In this document: piece by piece, positions 23,522-34,722 of the stretch
Position numbering within the stretch: the first letter of the stretch is position 1
Layout of the letters: each line of letters opens with the position of its first letter
NCBI GenBank assembly: GCA_964016875.1
Contig: OZ024718.1
Location: 8,995,001-9,059,000 of the forward strand
Length of the DNA stretch: 64,000 nucleotides
Direction: 5' to 3'
Source of the DNA: Fallopia convolvulus
Taxonomy: Eukaryota; Streptophyta; Magnoliopsida; Caryophyllales; Polygonaceae
Position numbers and translations under genes: made by a program
Notes under the pieces: generated by a model
Databases searched by the model: none
Told to the model about the DNA's origin: nothing
Seen by the model: only the letters and a program-made list of their open reading frames with translations

Positions 23522-24330
23522 AAAGCCACCCGTTTTTTTTTTGTTTTTTTCCCTCTCTTGAAACCTTATTTTATACAATGAGAAGAAATTAGTTCAACCA
23601 AATCCAAAGAGCGTTAGTTGACAATTGGGATTACTCGGATCTGGGAAATATAAATACTAATTAATTATAATTGGGCATTCATTTAACGAGGCAATGATTG
23701 CACTGTTTTAAATTTAAAAAAGCAGAATACAAGGATCGATGTTGATTTGTTATATAAGGCAAAACATTTTCCGTTTTTTTTCTCTCAAAGTAGGAAGAAA
23801 TCTCCTTATTTAGGTTAAAGGCAAGGAGTGCCCTTTTTAACATTTTCCCATATAAGGTCCTACTTATTAACAAATCAATACAATTCATATAAGATGATGG
23901 AAAAAATGCATATGAATAACATGATAAATTCTTATCCATGTTTTTATAATATCGGATAAAAAATCCCATTATTAAACAATCTTTTATTTTTGGATATGAT
24001 AGATAGGAAGATCATTAGATTATTTTTTTATGCTATCATACTAATTCTAGAAACAAAAACTTTTCAATATGTCAATTTTTAAATAATTATTTTGAAATAA
24101 ACAATATAATTATTGTGCAAAATCCCGTACCCTAAACCCTAAATCTAACACCATAAACCCTTGATTATTATTAGGTAACATAGTTATAACATATGATTTT
24201 ATGATGTGACCTAACTGAACCATAACATAAACGTTTTGAATCTCTTTATTTACATATAAAATAAACGTATAGTATTTATTTACATATAAAATAAACCCTA
24301 AACTTTAGGAAATAATGTAATATTAAAGCA

Positions 24331-24960
24331 AATAACGCTTGCTTATTCTTAATCATCTCTTGTTCTACCAAAAAAAACATCGTCTCTTGCAATTCTCCTA
24401 CACGCTGCAATGATGGGTCTAGGGTTCCGTCTGCAAAAAGCAAACGGTGGAACGACGCCCTTTGATTGGGTTTGGTTTTCTCAAGGCGTTCTAAAAAAGA
24501 GAGCATTGATGGGGTTGGTGGATTCAAGACGCGTGCTAACCCTAGGTAATTATGGTAGTTTTCTTTTGAAATTGGGGTGGATGGGGTTTATGTTTTCGTG
24601 GATGCAGTAACAATAGAGTGTTTCTTCTCCGACTACCCTTCTCCGATTACCCTTCTCCGACTGCAGGTAAGTTATTTGAGTGATATCAGAGCAACCCTAA
24701 AACTTGTTTGTACTCGCATTATTTCAATTGGGCTTTCTTTGCCTCTCATCCCCGCTAAACCCTAACCCTAAAATTGTTGTGTGTTCTTGCTTGGAATGTT
24801 GATTGCATGTGGTTTTTTCATGTTTGTAGTTGCTCCATTTTGTTGCATGAACTTAGATTCAGTCCTTTTGAGCATCCCATCAGATCTATAGATTTTTTGT
24901 ATCTTGTGGTGAAATAATATTTTTTTTGGTTGCTTGGTTGATTTTGATTTCAGTAAAAGA
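24331..24960 (+). other. Region upstream of the GRF-type fragment
   Basis: An open frame at 24410-24610 has no recognised domain. CTCCGACTACCCTTCTCCGA-type words are repeated at 24627-24665. It may be leader or intron sequence of the GRF gene fragment. Confidence 0.3.
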
Positions 24961-25274
24961 CATGGATCTTTATGGTTCCTCATCAAGTACGAGATCTCCC
25001 CTAAAGAGAAACCCATGTGTATTGTAGATGTCATCCACCATCAATTGCTTCGCTTAGGGTTTCAGGGTCACCAAGAAACCCTAACAGATTGTTCTACAAA
25101 TGTGACCACTGCAATTTTTTCCGATGGTATGATGAGTCAATTTGGGTATTCGACGGTCAGGTTTCACGTACCTCTCAAACCCACATTGCTTCTAGAGATG
25201 ATATAGAAGAATTGAAGAATGATGTTAAAGAGATCATCTCATTTTTCATTGTCTCGCCAAAGTTGCGGTTGTAA
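24961..25274 (+). pseudogene. GRF-type zinc-finger protein fragment
   Basis: An ATG at 24961 starts a Ser-rich N-terminus (MDLYGSSSSTRSPLKRNP). After a one-base frame change near 25015, the frame 25017-25274 reads YCRCHPP, then NPNRLFYKC, then CNFFRWYDE. This order (CxC, NPxRxFYxC, CxFFxWxDE) is the GRF zinc-finger signature. It is followed by RDDIEELKNDVKEI, a short coiled coil, and a hydrophobic end, as in plant At4g04775-like GRF proteins often found with transposons. The frame change makes it a probable pseudogene unless an undetected intron joins the two parts. Confidence 0.55.
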
Positions 25275-25536
25275 TCTACTTCATACTAGTGGCCATTGTG
25301 TTGCACTAATAAGTAATATGAATTGCTGTATGAATGTTGGTCATTTTTTTGTACTGCAAACAATTTCTCTAAACGTTTGTTGTTAGTCCTGTTCATTACG
25401 ATATCGTTTCTTTTGACGTAAACGTTTTTTTCTTGGTCATTTTTTTCAATGAAATCGATCATATGAAAGTATATTGGGCTTTTACGATTCAAAAGCTTTC
25501 ATAACATAAATGAACTGGTATCTTGTTGGGCTATAA

Positions 25537-27383
25537 TGTAACACCCCTATTTTGCAACGATAGGTGTTACCGCCAGTGACCTCGGATTTTACCATCCAAA
25601 GTCACCCAAGGCTTTATAAGGTATTAAGTTAAATAAAAACATGCGGAATTATAAAGTTATTACAATTAAAAGTGTTGCTCATATATGAGACTTTAGAAGT
25701 ACTAATTACATACCATGGTTTAGTTTAGCAAAACATAAAACCTTAAGGGTTGTTTGGCAACGGAAATGAAATAACATTCTTTTTGCATAAGCGTAGAGTG
25801 ACCCGAAAGTGAGCAAAACACCATACTTGGTTTAAAACCGACCTTCCTTCCTTCACTTGATTGATCTTCGTCCTTTACGCCTTTAGTGGAGGTTTCCTGG
25901 ATTCTGGCATTTGGCGCGAAAGGCGGAAAATGCCAGACAGAAATGCGGAAAAACAAAATTAGTCTAAAGAGACTAAGCAAGCGAGAACGGACATCCTTAA
26001 GGTAGTTTGGAATATCGAAATTATTACGAGGTATTCGAGATGTATTTCGAGAAGTGTATACTTTAAGTGGAGTTTATTAAGAACGAAATGAGTGAATCTC
26101 AAGACGAGATAACTCTTAAACCGAAAAAAAACGAACTACTAGATTGTAGAACGTCTTAGAATAGAATAAATGTTGGGAACGTGAATTACACATAAGCTTT
26201 TGGAAAACCTCTCGCGCCCTTGCGGACCGAGAGCCGGATCGATCATTTAAGACCGGTCCGGTTTTGGTTTCTTTTAATGTGCTTTAGCACTTACTTTCTT
26301 TCGTGATCAAAACCTTCACATTAGTTAACGATTTTTAAGAGTGTGGGGGGCCATGAATGGGCCGACGTACCACTTACGGGAACTGAGTTCCGGCACCTAG
26401 CTAGGGTGCATACACGTCCCTCCTCCGAGTAGGAGCAGACATAGATCATGATCCGTACAGTCGTAGGAAAGTTGGTATTTCACGATACGACTTAAGAGTT
26501 ATATAGAGGTGTCGGGCCGGGCCCGCACCCCTTACTAAACTACTTACGAATTTAATTGCGAATCTCGAAAAGAGATTTTAAACAAACAAAGGCCACACAA
26601 ACAAGCCTAGCATTATATCTACTAACAACAATAATAGTAACAATGCTAACAATGTCATAATTTCTAACAATCGATATTTCCTAGGCTCGTTTTTATTTAG
26701 CAAGCAAGGTGTTCCCAACATTGAACAAGTTAACGGAATTTGAATTATCGAAAGGTTCAAGTAGAATGTCCACTTGCCTTGAATCTCTTTCGTAAGTTTA
26801 TGAGACTTGGAATTTTGGACGACTTAGTGAAGTTTGTACACTTCGACCTATTTATTCGAAAAGGTAACGAACGAATAAATATTAAAATTCTTATTTTAAT
26901 TTAAGTCAACTTTTCTCTTATTTTCCTCTTCTACGAGAAGGAATGTTAATCTAAATTATTCGGCTTAATAATTTAGATAGGAAAATATGAAATAATAATT
27001 CTTTTATTATTATTTTCAAGGTGATGTTCTTGAAAGAGTTTTATAAAATTTACAATATTTACTTTAAGGAAACATGCAAGGATTTACTTAATCAAATGGA
27101 AAAAATCCTTTTCAAAACACATGCAATGAATATTTAAATGGGCTAAAAATATGGTTTGCATGAATTTCATTAATTTCTAAAGTCCATTTTTATTTTATTC
27201 CAAAAGCCTATGTGAAATGGTAATTTCCACATGCAAGAAAGTTTATCACCATAAAACCTTTTTCCAAATATAAGTATTTTTATACATTCCTTCTTAAATG
27301 AAAATTATTCTCATGGTCACGATTGTTTCTAAAAAAATCATGATTAATTTATTAAAACATTATAGTAAAGTCTAGAATGAACA

Positions 27384-27432
<49 letters not shown>

Positions 27433-28980
27433 CTTCATAAAAACTCTTTTTAGTTCCCATGCATAACTCATTATGTTATTTAATTAACTTGTGCTTATGA
27501 AAAATCTCTTTTTATATCAAGAAGGTTATAACAATTTTATTTCAACTTTTTAATAAGCTCTAAGTTACATGCAAGAATGGATTAATCCTTAAAACTTTAT
27601 AAAATGCACATGCAACAACTTATTTAACTTACTAAAAGAGATTAAATCTTTATAAGTATACTTTTAAATTGAAAAGGTCACAACTAAATTATCTAAAATT
27701 CATTTTAAGTCTAAGTTGACATGCAATGGAGGTTTAAGTTATAAAAAGTCTTTTTAAGCTAGATGCAAAGACTTATTTGGATTATTTAAGCATATTTTAT
27801 TCTTGTTAAATTTACTTTAGTCAAAAGTTCATACAAAAATTATTCCAAAACTTATAACATGATTTAAAAGACATGCAAGAAGGTTTCTTCCATAAAAAAA
27901 ATTCATTTTATTAAATTCTTAAGTCATTTCTTTCATAATAATAGAATACTTCTATAATAAAGGAAAAGAAGTCTAAAATTCATATTATCTTTAAAAATTA
28001 GAATATTCATGTTAAAAATTCCCTTTTACACTCCTAAGATTTACAAAATTTATTTTCTAATTTATAAGATCATTTTTCATTGAAAACTCATGCATGCATG
28101 CTAGTTTCCATTAAAAATATGTACAAAACTATAACTTATAAAAATCTGATTTTGTTTTCTCTTCTCTAGAAAAAAAATCAGCATAATAATATGTTCAACT
28201 AACTCTCAAATTATTAAAATCAACAAGAAAAATAATCAAAATAAAAAGAAGGAAAGAACCCTCACTTTGGTGCTAAGTTTGCAATAAACCGAACAAAGGA
28301 GAGCGGAACGGAACGACGAAGGGTGGGCTGCAGCAGGGAGGCTGCTGGTGGCTCCAGCGAGGCGGCACAGTGGCGGCGAGCAGCAGCGCAGCCAGGGGCC
28401 GGTGGTGTGGTGGCTAGGGAGTGCCAAGGGGGGAGTCTAGATGTGTTTGCATGTGAAAAATCAACCTTCAAAGACAAAAATATGGCTGATTTTTCTCTTG
28501 TTCTTAAGGAAAGAAAAGAGAGTGTTTAAATGTAGAAAAGAGAGTGTTTGAAGGATGAAAGGGAGTGTAGAGAAATGGTGTGTCTTTTTGAGCAAGAAGG
28601 CTTTAAAAGCCAACTATACTAGTAAGTGGAGTATCATCCTAATCATGATCAAAATCTTGATCATGTGAGTGGGATATGGAAGGAGATTGTCTTTAATAAA
28701 ATATTCAAACAAGTGAGTGGGAAATCTCTACCCAAACCTCACTAAATCCCCTTCTTTAAATGATCCAACGCGTTCGCAAACGGACCGAAAGTCGGTTTGA
28801 AACGCACACCGGAACGATCGGGTTTTACGAATAGGATTTCCGTTGGTTACGAATTTATTAAATTCTATCTATAATAAATTCATTTACTCGAATAAATATT
28901 TCATAATAATATTATAATTTATTTATTTTAGAATGTCTATAAAAAAATTCAAATTTATCCGAAAAATCACGGATATTACA
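25537..28980 (-). mobile_element. Solo LTR of about 3.4 kb with 5-bp target duplication
   Basis: The segment starts TGTAACACCCC and ends GGATATTACA. A perfect 5-bp duplication TATAA flanks it (25532-25536 and 28981-28985). TG...CA ends, 5-bp duplication and absence of coding domains indicate a solo LTR. Read on the minus strand it begins TGTAATATCCGTGATTTTTC and ends GGGGTGTTACA, the more usual orientation for plant Ty3/gypsy LTRs. On that strand a candidate promoter (GGCTTTTAAAGCC, about 28600) precedes a CT-rich leader. A GC-rich patch (28310-28440) and an (AT)n tract interrupt an otherwise AT-rich body. No primer binding site adjoins it. Confidence 0.75.
27387..27430. repeat. (AT)22 microsatellite
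   Basis: Uninterrupted AT dinucleotide run of 44 bp inside the solo LTR. Confidence 0.95.
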
Positions 28981-29407
28981 TATAAAACAACCACACCATC
29001 CGATACTCAACAAATGCTTCATATCAAACAAAACAGATATACTATATTTGTTGGTGGCTTGAACCCAAATGCAACATGCCAATTTTAATCCAAGCTGTGA
29101 TAATCCAAATGAAACACATGGGTGACTTAGTGTTTGCAACAATAACATATATCCCAATAGCTAGACCCTAAACCAAAATATCAAATCCACTAAGATAAAA
29201 CTTGGAATGGAAAACTTGAAAACCATCTCTATTGATGCTAGCCATATGTATAATAAAATGCACCAGGAGCAAGATTGGAGCCTTGATGGATAATTTGAAA
29301 TGGTGGCAAGTGTTGTGTTGGAACCTACCATGAGAATAAGACAACTATTAGAAGTGAATTACAAGTAAGATATGTTGGAAGTTGTAAGTAGACAAATATG
29401 GAGCAAA

Positions 29408-32190
29408 TTATAAGTAACCAGCCCTTACTAATATTGGGTGGATGGGTTGGACTTGTTGTTGTTGAGTTCCTTTGCCACGTCTCCAATATTTAGGTGTGTC
29501 ATTTCCAAACCCCTTTCGCCTAGATGCCAATCGACCCTTTCCCCTTCTATCAATAGGATCACGCACATCCTCCTCCACATTGGCCGAGCTGCTAGCCTCA
29601 ATCACAGTATGATCATCGATAGCACGACGTTTACCGTACTTTCTCCCAATGTTGCCAATGGGCTCATAAGGTAGTCCCAAACGGTTACAAGCACGATGAA
29701 CTTTGCCTTTCAAATCTGCTAGAGCTCCCGTTACCATAGAACACAGTTGATCATTCGTCATTGAGAGAGTGGCAATGCCCTCGAAATCAGACTTCATGGA
29801 CTCATACCTTTCCATCTCTTCCGGCTTCATCGAGTCCAAAGAATAGTAGGAACCGGTATCTTCAAGTGCTGTCTTGGCAAGTCCTTCCTCCAGCGATCAA
29901 GTACATACTTTTCAGGAACAAACCTTACTTCCTCCACTATGTAGACGACAAGAGTGTGGGAGCACATAATTCCTGTGAACTCAAACTTTTTGCAATCATA
30001 CTTGACGTCACGTGTGTCGGGATCATAAGACACTTTAAATATCCTATGTTTGGGAACATTACCCGCCCACCATCGGACCATAATGTCATACAATTTGATT
30101 TTACCAACCTCTTTCAAGCCCTCCTTGGTTGCATGTATAATCTTTCTCACTTCGTCTTTAAATTCTTGTAACTTCGTCGTGGTATACACCTTTTGGAAGA
30201 CACTCTCAAACTCATGATCAGTACAACAATGGAGTGGCTTGTGTGTGGAATCAAAGGATGCCTTATCCTCAGCCATGGCACGCTTGCCCATTGCCATTCC
30301 ATATTGCTTCACAAACTCTTGTAGGGATGTGTTACCATTAACAAACCCTTTGAAAAAATAATGCATGCCCTCACTCCTTTGGGTAGTCGACATTCCAGCC
30401 CAAAAATCATTTTTGAAGTAAATTGGAGCCCACTTTTTCCTATTATCGAACATGATCTTGCACCAATTACTCCTTTCGAGTCTAAATTCAGAAACCCATT
30501 CTGCCCATTTTGCCTCAAATTCGGCCACAGTGTATGAGAAATGCAATACCTTATGCAATCCACTTGCAATGTGAGTCCATCCACCGGCATCTTTTATTTT
30601 GTCCAAGTGCTTCTTAGCATTCCTCATGACATGCCACAAGCACCATCTATGTCTTGCATTGGGAAACACCTCAACAATGGCATTTTCTTCAAGAAAAACA
30701 AAAGGAAAAAATAGTTAGTTTGAATGATCAGATTTTTGCAATCTACATAAAATAAAGAAAGCTCATCACCATTATGCAAAAAACCAAAACTGTCAAAGGT
30801 AATTATAGGATACTTACCCATAACTTTGCATTGATCGGTTATTATGCCCTTTGGTGGTTTGTTATTCATGCTTTTGAGCCAAGTTTTAAACAACCAAATG
30901 TAATTCTCGGCATCTTCACTCCCCAACAATGCAGCCCCTAGCACAATTGATTGGCCATGGTGATTAACTCCTATGAACGGAGCAAACGGCTTTTTGTATC
31001 TATTTTTGACATATGTGGCGTCGAAGGATATGACGTCCCCAAAGTCTTTATAAGCTGCCCTAGCACGTCCATCAACCCAAAAAACATTCTTCAATACACC
31101 ATTATCCGTTGTATCAAAACTGTAGAAGAAGTTTGAGGAGTTTGTCATCATGGTTTCAAAGTAATCTCTCATTGTAGCAAAATCTCCCTTCCCAAGTTTC
31201 ACTCTTCGTTCCGAACTGATTGCATTCCTACAATCTCTATCAGAAAAGGGGACTTTGTTATGACCCCCATATCTGGCCACAAAGGAGTTGTAGTTCTTCG
31301 CCACCGGAACACCAGTCCTGTCATTATCCAGCAATATAATCCTATTCCCTCCACTTATGTGTCTATACCTAGGCATGAAAATTGAGTTTTCTGGGTTACA
31401 TTCATGGTTGTTCTCAAGGTTTAGGGAGCTAATTCTTCACGAGGTTCTATCACTACAAGCACATGCATTAACCTTAAATGGGCAACTGCATCGAGTGCTA
31501 CCTACAGCCTTTGCAGGATTTTTAGATGTCGTTTGACACTCACCTTCTTTAGAACATACTATCCTCAACCGTATATATTTAGCATACTGATCTGTGATAC
31601 TCTCTATCTCGGCTTCATCTTTATTAAAAGAAGAATTCCTAATCCGTATTTGGAATCCCTTCGACTTGCCATAGTCATGCATAAATCGCATTAGCATTTC
31701 ACAAGAGTCGAAAGTCATCTCAGGACAAGGCTCAGTGACATTCTCGGCTTCAACATCTTGTTCTCCAACCACGTTTTCAAGAGCTCAACCCACAACAACA
31801 TCACCATTCTCAAGAGTTAGGTCCACAACATCATCATTGATTCTTTCATCTAGATCTTCCACATCCTCTGTACTTGAATCATCACTGTCGTCTAATTCCA
31901 TCAATGGAAATTGATCTTCATTGTAACCCTCCACAAATTCAGTATTTAAATCAAATAACCTTCTCTTTGCATCCATTAAATCCTGCATATTGTGGAGTGC
32001 AATAAAACAGTAAAGCAATCAATTTTACCGGCACATTAAATCAGCAAAACACAAGAAGTTAAAGATCGATGTTCTCAAGCATTAAAAATTACAAGACACA
32101 TTAAATTAGCAACACACACGAATTCGAATTACCAACCTCAAAGCTTTCTTCAAGTTCTTCAAGTGAAACGTCAATGGAAGATGAACCGTC
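29408..32190 (-). pseudogene. FAR1/MULE-type transposase, broken
   Basis: Exon order on the minus strand: 32137 to about 32190 (no ATG seen in frame), 30818-31982, then 29408-30686. GT-AG introns lie at 31983-32136 and 30687-30817. The acidic N-terminus is followed by a FAR1-type DNA-binding domain (SCEMLMRFMHDYGKSKGFQI). The MULE catalytic domain includes DVISFDATYVKNRY, then FIGVNHHGQ, then GIITDQ, then HRWCLWHVM. A SWIM-type finger (CKKFEFTGIMCSH) and a C-terminal region with KYGKRR follow. Breaks: in-frame TGA at 31785-31787 and at 31437-31439, and a frameshift near 29862. The gene sits by the right terminus of the 17-kb MULE and reads inward, as expected for its own transposase. It once catalysed transposition of this family. 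Confidence 0.8.
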
Positions 32191-32787
32191 ACGTACGTAT
32201 TTGAGTATTTGAGAAGAAGCCCTTCAAATCTCTCTAATGTATAATGAGACCGGATAAAAATATGCCAACTTCAAGTTATATTAGATTGGGCTTTATTTTA
32301 GATAGTGGGTTAATCTTGATTCATGAGAATTGGGCTAAAAATGTAGTATGATTTTTTGGCCCACTTTAGCAGCCCATTTAACCCTAACCCTAAACCTGAA
32401 ATGTGGGTCCATCCAAGCCTAGGTTCGGATCCAAATCAGAATTAAAAAAATAAATTAAACTTCATTAGTCGAATTAAATGCGGACCCACTTGTGTCTAGC
32501 TTTATTATTATTTTAATGGTGTGTCATGACACATTGTGTCATGCAAACAATTTCCAAAAAATACCCATTTTTTATATTTTTCTCTCTTCCACCTCATCTA
32601 TACTCTCTCAATTTCATTTCATGAAACCCACTTAAATATCAATGAAACCCATAAAACCCACATTTCTATTTTTCTTATTTCCCAACAACCATTTATTTAT
32701 CTATAAACAATTACAACTATACCCTTCATTTATTAATTTTAACTATTTCTTTAGCTAATTAAACAAATAACAATTTGGCTAATTTTA

Positions 32788-33024
32788 TTATATTTTTGAG
32801 TTTTGGGTTTGCACGAATTGAGGATTTGGTTGGAATTGAGGGTAAGATGGTGGAGGGTAATTTTGTTGGATTTGTGGTTGGAGGTTTTGATTAGGGTAAT
32901 TAGGATAGAACATCGGTTGGAAATTTTGAGGGTGATTTTGTTGAAGGTTTGGTTCTAAATTGGGTAGGAAATTTGGGTGCCATTTTTGTGGAAAATTTGA
33001 TGGAGGATTATCACCTGAATCCAA
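32788..33024 (-). pseudogene. Harbinger-type ORF1 N-terminal remnant (Asn/Gln/Pro-rich)
   Basis: The frame (DSGDNPPSNFPQKW onward, with repeats of PQNFQP and PNPQF) resembles the N-terminus of the Myb/NAM-associated accessory protein of plant PIF/Harbinger elements. A related, also broken, copy starts at 37218. The normal ATG is lost because an insertion (33025-33421) cuts the start codon: the frame here opens with TTG, and ATG remains on the far side of the insertion. The C-terminal part is missing. Confidence 0.5.
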
Positions 33025-33421
33025 TGGCGTAGCCAGAAATTTACCCCAGTGGGGGCTAAATTCCTGGTTATAGAGAAAAAAAATTGTATTTTTCTATATA
33101 AAAAAAATTGTACTGAAAATTTTGTATTTTTTTATAAAATTTTGTATTTTTCTGTATAAAAATTATTATTTTTATATATGAGAACCCTTTTTTTATAAAA
33201 AAAAAACTAATTTGTTTTTTTTTCGAGTCAAATAAACCAGTTTTTGTCAAATAATTTAGTGTTTTTTTTATGTTTTCAAAAAATATGTTGCTACTGGAAG
33301 ATGAGGACCGTTTGGTTGTACTTGACAATATATATAGTGCATGTTCAGTCACTTGTACAATAATACTAGCACTAAAAATATTTTATATATATTTTTTTTT
33401 TAAATTCCAGTGGGGCTGCCT
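33025..33421. mobile_element. 397-bp insertion through the Harbinger ORF1 start codon
   Basis: The ends read TGGCGTAGCCAGAAATTTAC and, on the right, CAGTGGGGCTGCCTA, which are partly inverted (both carry CCAGTGGGG/CCCCACTGG blocks). AATCCA flanks it at 33018-33023 and 33423-33428. The flanks resume the ORF1 5' leader seen at 37150-37230. The superfamily is uncertain, possibly hAT. Confidence 0.5.
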
Positions 33422-33715
33422 AAATCCATGATCAAGATCACGATAATCTAGGTTTGAAAGATTGGGAAGAGATAAATTGTTGAAAGTTTGAGTATGTTTA
33501 GAAATGAGAATCTCATACATATTTATAGCAAAAAAATTAGGGTAGATGAAACCAAAAAATAATAAAATAGTAGGATAGATATACTAACCCTTTTAAAATA
33601 GGGTAGATGAAACTAATATGTAATAGAACAATTGGATAGAATAGATACACTAACTCTTTTAAAATAGGATTGCTTGTATTTAATAGATATAATTAATTTA
33701 ATGATAAGGTAGATA

Positions 33716-34164
33716 TAGAGTTGTCAAAAGCTGACCAGACCCGAAAAACCGACCCGAACCCCTGAAAAATTTAGGGTCAAGACTCGAAAATTTGAACCCG
33801 AAACCCAAAATAAACCGAACCCGATAGACCCGAAATCCGTTGGGTTCAAACCGAAAAAATCTTTGGGTTGACCCAATTTGTTATATTTTAAGAATATATA
33901 ATATATTTTAAAAATTATAATATATTTTATTATTAAAATATATAAAAATAATAGATTTATTATTAAATATCATTTTTAAATAAAAAATATTTTAATAATT
34001 GTAAAAAAAAATTCTTGACCTGTTAGGTCGACCCGACCCGCCCGACAACCCACAATGACCCGACCCGATATGACCGGTGACCTATTACGACCCGAACCCG
34101 ACTCAACCCGAACACAAAATAACCGAACCCGAATCCGACCTGACCGACTTGTTTGACACCTCTA
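33716..34164. mobile_element. hAT-type MITE, copy 3
   Basis: Close relative of copy 2, with ends TAGAGTTGTCAAA and (reverse complement) TAGAGGTGTCAAA. The 8-bp word GGTAGATA directly precedes it (33708-33715) and recurs at 34168-34175, three bases (GGT) after the right end. So the duplication is present but a small GGT expansion has occurred. Confidence 0.8.
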
Positions 34165-34722
34165 GGTGGTAGATACAACTAATTTTAAAAATGGATGCAA
34201 ATTAAAATGGATATATGTATTTATTTATATATATCTTGCACAAATTTTTATCTTAATATATAAAAAATTGGTGAAAAATAAATTAGATAAAAATTTATGA
34301 ATCTAATATAATTTTTATAAGTTAAAACCATGAGTTATTTTAAAAAGTGATTAATATGTGTTTGTTTACCCATAATCAACCCAAAAAAATAATTTAATTT
34401 TAAAGTGAATCAAATATATACAAAATTGGTATCTATGGATAGATAAAAAAATATTACTTATAGTGTAATTTATTTTTATTATTAATAATTTAAAATTGGT
34501 TAAAATAACCAAATACTAACTTATACTACTATATATTTAATTAGCCAAAAGGAGTGCCACTTGGCACACTCCCATTGGCTATTATATGTATGCACTATTC
34601 ACGAAACTTGAAATGGCCGAGTTCGTCTAACGAAACTCCACCACCGAATTTCACGCATTTAATTTTTTTTGGCGTGAAACTCTGCGAAACCCGTGTGAAT
34701 TTTGTCAATACTAATGGCCTAA

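Larger units (their letters stand above)
20640..24330. repeat. Composite tandem repeat region: satellite, telomere-like blocks and tRNA-like segments
   Basis: Larger units recur. The landmark GAGGCAATTATTGCACTGTTT or close variants occur near 20650, 22430 and 23690. Segments 21870-22480 and 22930-23720 are diverged copies over several hundred bases: both have TAGAGTGTAACGAT, ATCATAGAATGCCCCC, AATTCATCAATTGTTATTA, a tRNA-like block and a T-rich run, in that order. Telomere-like CCCTAAA repeats and 39-bp satellite units sit at the start of each unit. The whole lies inside the 17-kb MULE. Confidence 0.7.
15559..32555. mobile_element. Giant Mutator-like element, about 17.0 kb, 9-bp target duplication
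   Basis: The ends are inverted repeats of about 40 bp. The left begins GGAGGGTGATTGCGTGACAC; the reverse complement of the right begins GGAAATTGTTTGCATGACAC. Both continue through CAATGTG and a perfect 14-bp palindrome, TGTGTCATGACACA. A perfect 9-bp duplication AAAAAATAC flanks it (15550-15558, 32556-32564), and its removal restores a Harbinger-like element. Inside are a FAR1-type MULE transposase on the minus strand close to the right end, a zf-XS-like coiled-coil ORF, an unknown ORF, a GRF zinc-finger fragment, a tandem satellite region, a hAT MITE and a solo LTR. Even without the last two it is about 13 kb, large for a MULE. The transposase is broken, so it is probably immobile now. Confidence 0.82.
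15508..34719. mobile_element. Harbinger-like element B, split by the 17-kb MULE
   Basis: The left end GGTCATCAGCATTGG (15508) pairs with the reverse complement of the right end (GGCCATTAGTATTGA, ending 34719). TAA flanks at 15505-15507 and 34720-34722. The 5' part (15508-15558) continues without loss at 32565 once the MULE and one 9-bp duplicate are set aside, giving the same sequence order as MITE A. Without the insertion the element is about 2.2 kb. Its internal part carries a minus-strand remnant of a Harbinger ORF1-like protein (32788-33024), a 0.4-kb insertion (33025-33421) and hAT MITE copy 3 (33716-34164). Confidence 0.75.

Noticed and set aside
28236..28529. GC-rich ORFs of 60-70 codons
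   Set aside because: They lie in a GC-rich patch of the solo LTR, overlap on both strands and have no recognised domain.
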